A stretch of 64,000 nt of DNA, from assembly GCF_036325985.1 (NCBI RefSeq), contig NZ_JAUHLI010000013.1, forward strand, positions 71,072 through 135,071, in the 5' to 3' direction. The translations under genes and the position numbers were made by a program. Each line of letters starts with the position of its first letter. The first letter of the stretch is position 1. The DNA is from Alkalimonas cellulosilytica. GTDB taxonomy: Bacteria > Pseudomonadota > Gammaproteobacteria > Enterobacterales > Alteromonadaceae. Shown piece after piece: positions 45,026 through 54,395 of this stretch. Below the pieces are notes generated by a model, which made no database searches, was not told the origin of the DNA, and worked only from the letters and a program-made list of their open reading frames with translations.

Positions 45026-45913
45026 ATGTCGTATTTGATGGTGTGGTGTAAAGGATTGCTGATGGGAGCGGCCGATATTGTGCCTGGGGTTTCCGGTGGC
45101 ACTTTGGCCTTGCTGCTGGGGATTTATGAGCGACTGATCAAGGCGATACGCTCGGTGGATCACCATGCCGTTGCTATGGTAGTGCAAGGCCGGTTTGCGG
45201 CAGCCTGGCGACACATGGATGGTACTTTTTTACTGTGTTTGTTTGGTGGTATTTTACTCAGTGTCTTTATGCTGGCCAATGGTGTTAGCTGGATGTTGGC
45301 GCACCAGCCGGTGCTGCTTTGGGCGTTATTCTTCGGTTTGATCCTGTCTGCTTTACCGCATTTGTGCCTGAAACTGCACTGGAACCGATGGCGCCTGGCT
45401 TTGCTGCTGACAGGCGTGGTGCTTGCTTTGGCCATTGGACGTTTGCAAGCGGTGGAGCTTGAGCCTGAGCTTTGGATGTACTTTGTTGCCGGTGCCATTG
45501 CTATTTGCGCGATGATTTTACCTGGGATCTCAGGCAGCTTTATTCTGTTGTTACTTGGCATGTATGCCCCGGTATTGCTGGCAGTGACTGAGTTGCAACT
45601 GGTTCCATTGCTGCTCTTTGCCAGTGGCTGTGCGGTGGGGTTACTCAGCTTTTCACGCTTGTTGTCGTGTTTACTGGCACGGTACCATGATGCTACCTTA
45701 GCCCTGTTAATCGGTGTGGTGATTGGCGCCATGTACCGGGTCTGGCCCTGGCAGCTTGCCGGTGAGCCGGTTAGCCTTGCCAGCTATGCCGAACACCACG
45801 GATCCTTGCAGCTGGGATGGGCGCTGCTAATGGCTTTCGTGGGGGTTCTGTTGATGCAGAGCATGCTGCGCCTGGAGCGCCGCCAAGATAGTCGTGATGA
45901 TGTAAGCAACTAA
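45026..45913 (+). CDS. DUF368 family membrane protein
   Basis: 295-aa polytopic inner-membrane protein. MGAADIVPGVSGGTLALLLGIY and MILPGISGSFILLLLGMY are the duplicated signature of the family, recently associated with undecaprenyl-phosphate recycling (PopT/UptA-type work); here that is only by family resemblance. The ATG at 45026 is preferred (AGGG 7 bp upstream) over the ATG at 45020. It interrupts the usual pcm-nlpD adjacency. Confidence 0.88.
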   Translation: MSYLMVWCKGLLMGAADIVPGVSGGTLALLLGIYERLIKAIRSVDHHAVAMVVQGRFAAAWRHMDGTFLLCLFGGILLSVFMLANGVSWMLAHQPVLLWALFFGLILSALPHLCLKLHWNRWRLALLLTGVVLALAIGRLQAVELEPELWMYFVAGAIAICAMILPGISGSFILLLLGMYAPVLLAVTELQLVPLLLFASGCAVGLLSFSRLLSCLLARYHDATLALLIGVVIGAMYRVWPWQLAGEPVSLASYAEHHGSLQLGWALLMAFVGVLLMQSMLRLERRQDSRDDVSN

Positions 45914-45923
45914 TGAGGCGGCG

Positions 45924-46847
45924 ATGAGTGCACCGAGTGCCCCAGTCAGACGCAAAAATTACCCCGCTTTGTTGCCGGGTTTTTGTGGTTTACTGGTGGT
46001 GGGTATGCTCAGTACGCTGCTGAGTGGGTGCGCCAAACGTTCGGCACCGGCACCGGTTGCCAGTTTACCGATGCAATCAGCTCAGGCATCGCGGGGCAGC
46101 ATCACCACCGATACCTATCAGGTACAGCGGGGCGACACTCTTTACTCCATTGCTTTTCGGGCTGGTCAGGATTTTCGCGAGCTGGCCAGTCGTAATCAAA
46201 TTACAGCCCCTTATATTATTCATCCAGGTCAGCAGCTGCGCATGACGGGAGCTGCTCCGGCTGCGCGCACAACTACGGCTGCAACACCGGCTACCAGAGC
46301 CCCGCAACCGGCTCCGGTGACTACCCGGCCAGCCACGCCTGCGCCTGCTACACCAAGAGCTCAGACCAATCCAAGCCCGCCGGCAAAATCGGTTGCACCT
46401 AGCCCACAAACGGGTTATGTTCATAATAGATCAGCACAAAACCCGGAAAAAACCGAGCACAATACCTCAGCATCAGGTCGATTGCAATGGCAGTGGCCGA
46501 CCAGAGGCACCCTGCTGGCGCGTTTCTCGCATCAGGAGCATGGCAGCAAGGGCATTAAGATCGCTGGCAATGAAGGGCAGCGTATCAATGCAGCTGCAGC
46601 GGGGCAGGTGGTTTATGCTGGCAATGCACTGCGGGGCTATGGCAATTTAATCATCATTAAACACAACGATGATTATCTAAGTGCTTATGCTCACAACAGT
46701 CGCTTGCTGGTTCGGGAGCAACAACGGGTGGAGGCTGGACAACACATTGCCGATATGGGCAGTACTGAGGCTAGTCGAACGCAATTGCACTTTGAAATCC
46801 GTTTCCGTGGGCAATCGGTAGACCCACTTCAGTTTTTGCCAAAGTAA
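45924..46847 (+). CDS. nlpD: Murein hydrolase activator NlpD
   Basis: 307-aa outer-membrane lipoprotein: lipobox LLSGC near residue 36, a LysM domain (YQVQRGDTLYSIAFRAGQDF), a Pro/Ala/Thr-rich linker and a C-terminal M23-like domain (GIKIAGNEGQRINAAAAGQV...LHFEIRFRGQSVDPLQFLPK; cited in pieces). The metal-binding HxxxD His is replaced (GIKIAG), so it is a non-catalytic activator of AmiC-type amidases as in E. coli. In E. coli a main rpoS promoter lies inside nlpD. Confidence 0.92.
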   Translation: MSAPSAPVRRKNYPALLPGFCGLLVVGMLSTLLSGCAKRSAPAPVASLPMQSAQASRGSITTDTYQVQRGDTLYSIAFRAGQDFRELASRNQITAPYIIHPGQQLRMTGAAPAARTTTAATPATRAPQPAPVTTRPATPAPATPRAQTNPSPPAKSVAPSPQTGYVHNRSAQNPEKTEHNTSASGRLQWQWPTRGTLLARFSHQEHGSKGIKIAGNEGQRINAAAAGQVVYAGNALRGYGNLIIIKHNDDYLSAYAHNSRLLVREQQRVEAGQHIADMGSTEASRTQLHFEIRFRGQSVDPLQFLPK

Positions 46848-46958
46848 CACAGGAAAGCAACATCATAACAATAGACGTCCTGAAGGACGCATTGACGGTC
46901 AGCAACCAGGAGCCGGTTTGGCTGTACCAAATGTACCCTGTAGATGTGGGAGAAGGAT

Positions 46959-47954
46959 ATGGGATCCAAGGCAATACATGATCGTGATGAAAGCAGCAAT
47001 GAGGATATAAACGACGATTTGTCTTTGATGGATGATACGGATGAGCCAGATGCTGCCGCTCTTACCGAAGACAATGACACCGATACTGATGAAATCTTTG
47101 CACGCGATGACAGTTACCGTGCTTTAGATGCAACCCAAATGTACCTTGGCGAAATTGGTTTTTCGCCGCTGTTAACAGCCGAGGAAGAGGTCTATTTCTC
47201 GCGATTAGCGCTCAAGGGCGATGAAGCTGCCCGTAAACGTATGATTGAAAGTAATTTACGGCTGGTGGTGAAAATTGCCCGTCGTTACATCAACCGGGGC
47301 CTGGCGCTGCTCGACCTGATTGAAGAAGGCAACCTTGGCCTGATCCGTGCGGTGGAAAAGTTTGACCCAGAGCGCGGTTTCCGCTTTTCGACCTATGCGA
47401 CCTGGTGGATCCGCCAAACCATAGAGCGGGCCATTATGAATCAGACCCGCACCATCCGTTTGCCCATCCACGTAGTCAAAGAACTCAATATTTACCTGCG
47501 AGCGGCCCGTGAACTGTCGCAAAAGCTGGATCATGAGCCTACTGCTGAAGAAATCGCTACGGCGCTGGATAAGCCGGTGGAAGAAGTCAGCAAGATGCTT
47601 AAACTAAACGAGCGCATCACCTCGGTCGATGGGTTAGCAGCAGGCTCGTCGGATAAACAGTTGCTGGATGTGATTGCTGATGACAAAGAGCTGGGGCCTG
47701 AGATGGAACTGCAAGATCAGGACATCAAACAACACCTGGTGCAATGGCTGGATGAACTGAACCCGAAACAGCGTGAAGTCTTAGCCCGTCGTTTTGGTTT
47801 GCTGGGATACGAGCCATCCACGCTGGAAGATGTTGGCCACGAAATTGGTTTAACCCGCGAGCGGGTGCGGCAAATTCAGGTGGAAGCCTTGCGGCGGTTA
47901 AAAGAAATCGTCACCCACCAGGGGCTTAATATCGAGACTCTCTTTCAGGAATAA
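46959..47954 (+). CDS. rpoS: RNA polymerase sigma factor RpoS
   Basis: 331-aa stationary-phase sigma factor. Regions are clear: TQMYLGEIGFSPLLTAEEE, the region 2 core RFSTYATWWIRQTIERAI, and region 4 GLTRERVRQIQVEALRRL. The ATG at 46959 is chosen because GGGAG lies 6 bp upstream; an in-frame ATG 15 bp earlier is possible. Acidic N-terminus. A terminator follows at once. Confidence 0.97.
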   Translation: MGSKAIHDRDESSNEDINDDLSLMDDTDEPDAAALTEDNDTDTDEIFARDDSYRALDATQMYLGEIGFSPLLTAEEEVYFSRLALKGDEAARKRMIESNLRLVVKIARRYINRGLALLDLIEEGNLGLIRAVEKFDPERGFRFSTYATWWIRQTIERAIMNQTRTIRLPIHVVKELNIYLRAARELSQKLDHEPTAEEIATALDKPVEEVSKMLKLNERITSVDGLAAGSSDKQLLDVIADDKELGPEMELQDQDIKQHLVQWLDELNPKQREVLARRFGLLGYEPSTLEDVGHEIGLTRERVRQIQVEALRRLKEIVTHQGLNIETLFQE

Positions 47955-47970
47955 CCAATTGATTCCAATA

Positions 47971-47996
47971 AAAAAGCGCCAAAAGGCGCTTTTTTA
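47971..47996. terminator. Bidirectional terminator between rpoS and mutS
   Basis: Perfect stem AAAAAAGCGCC / GGCGCTTTTTT with loop AAAA, giving an A-run and T-run on either strand; it lies 16 bp after rpoS and 9 bp before the mutS stop. Confidence 0.95.
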
Positions 47997-48005
47997 TTGT
48001 GGGCT

Positions 48006-50582
48006 TCAATCGGCCAATTGCGCCTGCAACTGATACAGCAGATCCAACGCCTGGCGGGCGCTGAGGTCGTCCGGATTGATGCTGCGCAGTTGCTGCAGTA
48101 CCGGATGCTCCGGGGCCAGCAGGTCCAGTTGCGTTGCGGCTACCGGCTTTGAACTGGTTGCTGCCGTTGGCTCGGCCTGCTTCAATTGTTGCAACTTGCG
48201 TCTGGCTTGCTGGATCACCACCTTGGGCACACCGGCCAGTTGTGCGACCTGCAAGCCAAAGCTTTTACTGGCGGCTCCTTCCTGCACATGGTGCATAAAA
48301 GCAATGGTATCGCCATGCTCAACCGCATCGAAATGCACATTGGCCAGCCCTTCCAGTTCATCGGCCAGTTGTGTCAGTTCAAAGTAGTGGGTGGCAAACA
48401 AGGTCATGGCTTTTAATTGCCGGGCCAGATAGTCAGCGCAGGCCCAGGCCAGTGATAACCCATCGTAGGTGCTGGTACCGCGGCCCACTTCATCCATCAG
48501 TACCAGGCTGTGTGGGGTGGCGTGGTGCAAAATGGTGGCGGTTTCGGTCATTTCTACCATAAAGGTCGAGCGACCGGAGGCCAGATCATCCGACGCGCCA
48601 ACCCGGGTAAAGATCCGATCGATTGGGCCTATCACCGCCCGCTCGGCGGGGACATAACTGCCAATAGCGGCCATCAGAACGATTAGCGCAGTCTGGCGCA
48701 TATAGGTGGATTTACCGCCCATGTTGGGGCCCGTGATCAGCAGCATACGTCGCTTTGGCGACAGTTGCAGTGGGTTGGCAATAAAAGGCTCCTGCATGAC
48801 CTGCTCAACCACCGGATGGCGTCCTTGCTCAATCTGGATACCAGTGGCAGCTTGAAGCTCCGGCTGTTGGTAATTCAGCACATCAGCGCGCTCGGCAAAG
48901 GTACTCAAGACATCCAGTTGCGCCAATGCTGTTGCCAGCTGTTGCAGCTCGGCCAGTTGCGGTAGAACCTGATCAAACAGCGCATCGTACAGCTGCTTTT
49001 CCAGCGCCAGCGCTTTGCTTTGGCTGCCTAGAACCTTGTCTTCGTATTCTTTCAGCTCCGGGATAATAAAACGCTCGTTATTTTTCAGTGTTTGGCGGCG
49101 AATGTAGTCTGCCGGTACTTTATGATCCGAGCCACGGCCAATTTCAATGTAATAACCATGCACCCGGTTAAAACCGACTTTGAGTGAACTGATACCGGTG
49201 CGCTCTTTTTCACGGCTTTCCAGTTGCTGCAGGTAATCGGTGGCACCGGTCGCCAGTGCCCGCCAATGATCCAGCTCTTCATGATAACCTGAAGCAATGA
49301 CACCGCCATCGCGGATCAGCACGGGCGGCTGTTCAACAATGGCGCGTTCCAGCAAAGCGCAAAGCTCTGGCAAGGGTTCGGTCTGGCTGGCCAGTGTGCT
49401 CAGCAAAGGGCTGCGCCAACTGCTGGCCAATGGGTGCAATTCGGGCAGTTGTTGCAGTGCCTGGCGCAGCCTTGCAAAATCGCGCGGCCGGGCAGAGCGT
49501 AAGGCAATACGGGCAATCACCCGCTCGATATCTCCAATGTGCTTTAGTTGCGGCTGTAGCTCCGGGTAGCAGTCTGTCAGCTCGGTTACCGCTTGCAGGC
49601 GCTCTGTGATGCGCTGCTGCTGGCGCAGCGGTGCATGGATCCAGCGCTGCAACAAACGCGAGCCCATGGCGGTTTGCGTCTGATCCAGTACATCCAGCAA
49701 GGTATGTTCGCGGCCGCCGGCCAGGTTTTGCGTCAGCTCAAGGTTGCGCCGGGTGGCGGCATCCAGCACGATATAGTCATCGCTTTGTTCTTTGGCGATG
49801 GCGCGGATATGCGGCAACTGGCTGCGCTGGGTGTCTTTGACATACTGCATTAAACAGCCCGCAGCCATCAGGCCCACCGGGGCATCTTCTACGCCAAAGC
49901 TCAGCAAATCCTTGGTGCCAAATTGCTGGCACAACAAACGCCGGGCAGTCTCGGCTTCAAACTCCCAGACCGGGCGGCGTCGGTTGCTGCAGCGCGCCGG
50001 CAGCAGCTGTGGAGCGGCTAGTTCCTCACTGTACAAGAGTTCGGCCGGTTGCAGCCGCTGCAATAAAGCCTGCACATCACTTTCTGTACTTAATTGCTGC
50101 AGCAAAAAACGGCCACTGGCCAAATCCAGCCAGGCCAGGCCAAACTGATCCTTGTGCTGCACCAGGCTGCCCAGCAGGGTATCACGCCGCTCCTGCATCA
50201 GGGCTTCATCGGTGACCGTGCCGGGCGTGACAATACGCACGACCTGACGTTCAACCGGGCCTTTGCTGGTCGCAGGATCGCCAATCTGCTCACAAATAGC
50301 GACCGACTCACCGAGCTGCACCAGCCGGGCCAGGTAGGATTCGACGGCATGGTAGGGCACGCCAGCCATCGGGATCGGCTGGCCACCACTTTGGCCACGC
50401 TTGGTCAGCGAGATATCCAGCAGGCGGGCTGCCTTTTTCGCATCGTCATAAAACAGCTCGTAAAAATCGCCCATACGGTAGAACAGTAGAATATCCGGAT
50501 GCTGGGCTTTTAACCCCAGATATTGTTGCATCATCGGGGTATGGGTACTGGCAGCTTGCCCCAGGGCTGTGGTGGACGGCAT
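48006..50582 (-). CDS. mutS: DNA mismatch repair protein MutS
   Basis: 858 aa. Mismatch-reading FYRMGDFYELFYDDA near residue 35-50, Walker A GPNMGGKSTYMRQ about residue 610, Walker B LVLMDEVGRGTSTYDGLS, and the C-terminal dimerisation tail. Convergent with rpoS and divergent from pncC across 32 bp. Confidence 0.98.
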   Translation of the reverse strand: MPSTTALGQAASTHTPMMQQYLGLKAQHPDILLFYRMGDFYELFYDDAKKAARLLDISLTKRGQSGGQPIPMAGVPYHAVESYLARLVQLGESVAICEQIGDPATSKGPVERQVVRIVTPGTVTDEALMQERRDTLLGSLVQHKDQFGLAWLDLASGRFLLQQLSTESDVQALLQRLQPAELLYSEELAAPQLLPARCSNRRRPVWEFEAETARRLLCQQFGTKDLLSFGVEDAPVGLMAAGCLMQYVKDTQRSQLPHIRAIAKEQSDDYIVLDAATRRNLELTQNLAGGREHTLLDVLDQTQTAMGSRLLQRWIHAPLRQQQRITERLQAVTELTDCYPELQPQLKHIGDIERVIARIALRSARPRDFARLRQALQQLPELHPLASSWRSPLLSTLASQTEPLPELCALLERAIVEQPPVLIRDGGVIASGYHEELDHWRALATGATDYLQQLESREKERTGISSLKVGFNRVHGYYIEIGRGSDHKVPADYIRRQTLKNNERFIIPELKEYEDKVLGSQSKALALEKQLYDALFDQVLPQLAELQQLATALAQLDVLSTFAERADVLNYQQPELQAATGIQIEQGRHPVVEQVMQEPFIANPLQLSPKRRMLLITGPNMGGKSTYMRQTALIVLMAAIGSYVPAERAVIGPIDRIFTRVGASDDLASGRSTFMVEMTETATILHHATPHSLVLMDEVGRGTSTYDGLSLAWACADYLARQLKAMTLFATHYFELTQLADELEGLANVHFDAVEHGDTIAFMHHVQEGAASKSFGLQVAQLAGVPKVVIQQARRKLQQLKQAEPTAATSSKPVAATQLDLLAPEHPVLQQLRSINPDDLSARQALDLLYQLQAQLAD

Positions 50583-50614
50583 AATGGTGTCAAATTCCTT
50601 GCATTTGGATTGCT

Positions 50615-51115
50615 ATGAGCACCACCACCGACACCTTGCAACTGGCGCAGACACTGGGCCAGTTATTGATCGAGCAACAGCTGATGGTGACGGCGGCGGA
50701 ATCCTGTACCGGCGGTGGCTTAGCTTACAACCTAACCGCTGTGGCCGGTAGCTCTGCGTATCTGGATCGCAGTTTTGTCACCTATAGTAACAAATCCAAA
50801 CAGCAATTATTAGCGGTGGATGTGCAAACCCTGCAGCAGCATGGTGCGGTTAGCCTGCAAACGGTGCAGGAAATGGCGGCCGGTGCAGCCAAAGCAGCCG
50901 GTGCTGATTTGGCCATTGCAATTTCCGGCATCGCCGGGCCTGGAGGCGGCTCTGAGCACAAGCCGGTGGGGACGGTGTGTTTTGCTTTTTGGTTGCGCGG
51001 GCTTTGTACCAGCAATCAGCAACTTTTTACCGGAGAGCGGGCAGACATTCGTCAGCAAGCCATCGATTTCGCGCTACAACAAAGCATCCGGTTGTTGACA
51101 GCAAGCGCAAACTAA
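50615..51115 (+). CDS. pncC: Nicotinamide-nucleotide amidohydrolase (CinA C-terminal family)
   Basis: 166-aa stand-alone CinA C-terminal domain: VTAAESCTGGGLAYNLTAVA and ISGIAGPGGGSEHKPVGTV are the catalytic signatures. It converts nicotinamide mononucleotide to nicotinate mononucleotide. Lies directly before recA, as in many Gammaproteobacteria. Confidence 0.93.
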   Translation: MSTTTDTLQLAQTLGQLLIEQQLMVTAAESCTGGGLAYNLTAVAGSSAYLDRSFVTYSNKSKQQLLAVDVQTLQQHGAVSLQTVQEMAAGAAKAAGADLAIAISGIAGPGGGSEHKPVGTVCFAFWLRGLCTSNQQLFTGERADIRQQAIDFALQQSIRLLTASAN

Positions 51116-51135
51116 ACTACTGTATGCTCATACAG
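51095..51135 (+). promoter_or_regulatory. recA promoter with LexA (SOS) operator
   Basis: TTGACA (51095-51100), 17-bp spacer, TACTGT (51118-51123), overlapped by the LexA box CTGTATGCTCATACAG (51120-51135), which matches CTGT-N8-ACAG exactly. The -35 lies inside the last codons of pncC. Confidence 0.92.
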
Positions 51136-51169
51136 CATTCAGCCCAATCTAATTTTTCGGGAGTCATCA

Positions 51170-52216
51170 ATGGACGACAATAAACAAAAAGCGCTGGCCG
51201 CCGCCTTAGGCCAAATTGAACGTCAGTTCGGTAAAGGCTCGATTATGCGACTGGGTGACAGCACGGCGCTGGATATTGCCTCTGTGTCGACGGGGTCGCT
51301 GGGGCTGGATATCGCGCTTGGCATTGGCGGCTTGCCGTATGGTCGTATTGTGGAGATCTACGGGCCTGAGTCATCCGGTAAAACCACCCTGACTTTGCAG
51401 GTGATTGCCGAAGCGCAGCGCGCCGGTAAGACCTGTGCCTTTATCGATGCCGAGCATGCGCTCGATCCGGTGTATGCCGCTAAGCTGGGGGTGAATGTCG
51501 ACGACTTACTGGTATCACAACCGGATACCGGTGAGCAGGCACTGGAAATCTGCGATATGCTGGTGCGCTCAGCCGCGGTTGATGTGGTGATTGTTGACTC
51601 GGTGGCAGCTTTAACGCCGAAAGCGGAAATCGAAGGCGATATGGGCGACAGCCATATGGGCTTGCAGGCCCGCTTAATGTCGCAAGCCTTGCGTAAACTG
51701 ACCGCCAATATCAAGCGCTCCAATACCCTGTGTATTTTTATCAACCAAATCCGGATGAAAATCGGTGTAATGTTCGGCAACCCGGAAACTACCACAGGTG
51801 GTAATGCACTGAAGTTCTATGCTTCGGTGCGATTGGATATCCGCCGTATCGGTTCGGTGAAAGATGGCGATGAAATCATCGGCAACGAGACCCGGGTTAA
51901 AGTGGTGAAAAACAAAGTAGCACCACCCTTTAAACAAGCTGAGTTTATCATTACCTATGGTCAGGGCATCAATAAGCAGGGCGAGCTGCTCGATCTGGGC
52001 GTGCAGGAAAAGCTTGTGGATAAATCCGGTGCCTGGTATGCCTATCAGGGCAATAAAATTGGCCAGGGTAAAGCCAATGCGATGAAGTTTTTGTTGGACA
52101 ATCCGGCTATTGCCAATGAAATTGAAGCCGAATTGCGCAATCGTTTGTTGTTAAAACCAGAAACCATCAAAAAAGCTGCGTTAGAGAACGCAGAAGAATT
52201 GCCAGCTGAAGAGTAA
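51170..52216 (+). CDS. recA: Recombinase RecA
   Basis: 348 aa. Walker A GPESSGKT (residues 65-72), the KAEIEGDMGDSHMGLQARLM loop L1 region, NQIRMKIGVMFGNPETT with loop L2, and an acidic C-terminus. DNA strand exchange and LexA co-protease. RBS GGGAG at 51159-51163. SOS-controlled by the upstream LexA box; followed by a terminator, so not co-transcribed with recX, which lies 7 kb downstream. Confidence 0.99.
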   Translation: MDDNKQKALAAALGQIERQFGKGSIMRLGDSTALDIASVSTGSLGLDIALGIGGLPYGRIVEIYGPESSGKTTLTLQVIAEAQRAGKTCAFIDAEHALDPVYAAKLGVNVDDLLVSQPDTGEQALEICDMLVRSAAVDVVIVDSVAALTPKAEIEGDMGDSHMGLQARLMSQALRKLTANIKRSNTLCIFINQIRMKIGVMFGNPETTTGGNALKFYASVRLDIRRIGSVKDGDEIIGNETRVKVVKNKVAPPFKQAEFIITYGQGINKQGELLDLGVQEKLVDKSGAWYAYQGNKIGQGKANAMKFLLDNPAIANEIEAELRNRLLLKPETIKKAALENAEELPAEE

Positions 52217-52237
52217 GTCATCATTGTGCATCAAAAG

Positions 52238-52264
52238 ATGCCAGCCTAGTGCTGGCATTTTTTT
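52238..52264 (+). terminator. Rho-independent terminator of recA
   Basis: Stem ATGCCAGC-CTAGT-GCTGGCAT followed by a run of Ts, 21 bp after the recA stop. Confidence 0.95.
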
Positions 52265-52314
52265 GGATAAAAGATATGGCTGCTATCCGATGGTGTGATT
52301 ACTCTTATTAATTT

Positions 52315-52338
52315 GGACGTCTATACGTTTAGAAGTTG
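52315..52338 (+). promoter_or_regulatory. Putative MetJ operator upstream of metA
   Basis: Three adjacent 8-mers GGACGTCT, ATACGTTT and AGAAGTTG resemble the tandem MetJ box AGACGTCT (1, 2 and 3 mismatches), 60 bp before the metA start. Assignment is by eye; it implies repression by MetJ with S-adenosylmethionine. Confidence 0.65.
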
Positions 52339-52397
52339 ACTTTCGGTTGGTTTTTTCGCACACTTCATCCATTGTTTTCAGTGGGAATGGAGTCGTT

Positions 52398-53321
52398 ATG
52401 CCAATCAAAGTGGTCGATCAGTTGCCTGCCGTGGGCGCTTTGTCAGCAGAGAATGTGTTTGTCATGACCGAGAGCCGGGCAGCCAGCCAGGATATCCGGC
52501 CGCAGCGCATTGCCATTTTGAATCTGATGCCCAACAAAATTACCACTGAAATTCAGTTGTTGCGTTTACTGGCCAATTCACCGCTGCAGGTAGATGTGGA
52601 GCTATTGCGTCTCGATGATCATGTCAGCAAGCATACGCCGGAAAGCCACTTAAATTGCTTTTACCGCTATTTCTCTCAGGTTGCAGATCAAAAGTACGAT
52701 GGCCTGATTATCACCGGGGCACCGCTTGGCTTGGTTGATTATGAAGATGTCACTTACTGGGATCAGCTGGAAGGGATCTTAAGCTGGGCTGATAATCACG
52801 TAACATCCACCTTATTTTTATGCTGGGCGGCGCATGCTGCTTTGTATCATTACTATGGTTTGCAGCGTGAAATTCGTGGCGACAAGCTATCCGGGGTCTA
52901 TGCTCAGCAACTGAAGCAGCCACTGTGTCCGCTGGTGCGTGGTTTTGACGATGAGTTTAAGGTACCGCATTCGCGCTACGCCCAGGTCCCCAAGCAGCGT
53001 TTTTCGCAGCACGATGATTTGCATATTCTGGCCGAGTCCGATGTGACTGGTCCTTATTTGCTGCAGAACAGCAGCGGCAGCCGGGTCTTTGTCACCGGCC
53101 ACCCGGAGTACGATGTGAATACCTTAGCGGATGAATACCAACGCGATCTGGCTGCCGGGTTAAACCCGAAGATCCCAGAGCACTATTTTCCGCAGGATGA
53201 TCCCAGCCGTTCGCCCCTAAAGTTATGGCAGAGCCATGCCTTTTTGTTATTCAGCAACTGGTTAAACTATTATGTCTATCAGGCCACCCCTTTTGACTTG
53301 GGTGCTATTGGCAGGAAGTGA
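52398..53321 (+). CDS. metA: Homoserine O-succinyltransferase (MetA)
   Basis: 307-aa enzyme that activates homoserine in methionine synthesis. Typical parts are MPIKVVDQLPAVGAL, ILNLMPNKITTEIQLLRLL, the active-site Cys in FLCWAAHAALYHYYG and GHPEYDVNTLADEYQRD. ATG 52398 is the family start; GGAG lies 7 bp upstream. It is followed 6 bp later by the first metH gene, so the operon makes successive steps of the pathway. Acyl-group choice (succinyl or acetyl) is not certain. Confidence 0.95.
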   Translation: MPIKVVDQLPAVGALSAENVFVMTESRAASQDIRPQRIAILNLMPNKITTEIQLLRLLANSPLQVDVELLRLDDHVSKHTPESHLNCFYRYFSQVADQKYDGLIITGAPLGLVDYEDVTYWDQLEGILSWADNHVTSTLFLCWAAHAALYHYYGLQREIRGDKLSGVYAQQLKQPLCPLVRGFDDEFKVPHSRYAQVPKQRFSQHDDLHILAESDVTGPYLLQNSSGSRVFVTGHPEYDVNTLADEYQRDLAAGLNPKIPEHYFPQDDPSRSPLKLWQSHAFLLFSNWLNYYVYQATPFDLGAIGRK

Positions 53322-53327
53322 GGTTTC

Positions 53328-54395
53328 ATGAGCAAAGCACGATTGACCCCTGAGCAGCTGCGTGCTCTGTTAGCGCAGCGGATCCTGATCCTGGATGGCG
53401 CCATGGGCACCATGATCCAGGCGCATCAGTTGCAGGAAGCCGATTACCGCGGTAGCGAGTTTGCCAATTGGCCGACTGATTTAAAAGGCAACAATGACCT
53501 GTTGGTACTGACTCAACCGGACATCATTCGCTCGATACACCGGCAATATCTGTTGGCCGGTGCCGATATTGTGGAGACCAACAGCTTCAATGCCACTACT
53601 ATCGCCATGGCTGATTATCAGATGGAAGCACTGTCGGCTCGTATCAACCGTGAATCTGCGCGACTGGCCCGTGAAGCCTGTGATGAAATCAGCGCGCAGA
53701 CCCCGGAGCGGCCTCGTTATGTCGCTGGTGTGCTGGGGCCAACCAATCGCACCGCCTCGATTTCACCGGATGTGAATGATCCGGGCTACCGCAATGTGAC
53801 TTTCGATGAGCTGGTGACAGCTTACAAAGAGTCGACCCATGCCTTGATTGACGGTGGGGCCGATATCATTATGCTGGAAACCATCTTTGATACCTTAAAT
53901 GCCAAAGCCGCTGCTTTTGCTGTATTGGAGGTTTTTGACGAGCTTGGTTTTGAACTGCCGGTAATGATTTCTGGCACCATCACCGATGCCTCTGGCCGGA
54001 CACTATCAGGGCAGACCACTGAAGCCTTTTACCATTCGCTGGCGCATGTAAAACCGGTCTGTTTTGGTCTGAATTGTGCGCTGGGCCCTGATTTGCTGCG
54101 GCCCTATGTCGAGGCGCTGTCGACGGTATCTGAGGCCTTTGTCTCAGTGCATCCCAATGCCGGTTTGCCAAATGAATTTGGCGAGTACGACTTAGGTGCT
54201 GAGGAGATGGCGGCAGAAATTGCAGATTGGGCAAAGCAAGGCTTTGTCAATATTGTCGGCGGCTGCTGTGGCACCACGCCGGAGCACATCCGTACCATTG
54301 CCGAAGCCGTCGCTGGCGTAGCGCCACGTCAACCGAAACCTGTCAGCCATCAGTTTAATCTGGCTGGCCTAGAAGCTTTTTCTCCGGAGTGGTAA
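53328..54395 (+). CDS. metH: Homocysteine S-methyltransferase module of split MetH
   Basis: 355 aa equal to the N-terminal homocysteine-binding domain of cobalamin-dependent methionine synthase: LILDGAMGTMIQ start, Cys in FGLNCALGP (about residue 249) and the paired Cys in VGGCCGTTPEH (about 311-312) are the zinc ligands. It ends just after AGLEAFSPEW, which matches the linker following the domain in E. coli MetH (SGLEPL). The stop overlaps the start of the second module (TAATG). Confidence 0.92.
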   Translation: MSKARLTPEQLRALLAQRILILDGAMGTMIQAHQLQEADYRGSEFANWPTDLKGNNDLLVLTQPDIIRSIHRQYLLAGADIVETNSFNATTIAMADYQMEALSARINRESARLAREACDEISAQTPERPRYVAGVLGPTNRTASISPDVNDPGYRNVTFDELVTAYKESTHALIDGGADIIMLETIFDTLNAKAAAFAVLEVFDELGFELPVMISGTITDASGRTLSGQTTEAFYHSLAHVKPVCFGLNCALGPDLLRPYVEALSTVSEAFVSVHPNAGLPNEFGEYDLGAEEMAAEIADWAKQGFVNIVGGCCGTTPEHIRTIAEAVAGVAPRQPKPVSHQFNLAGLEAFSPEW

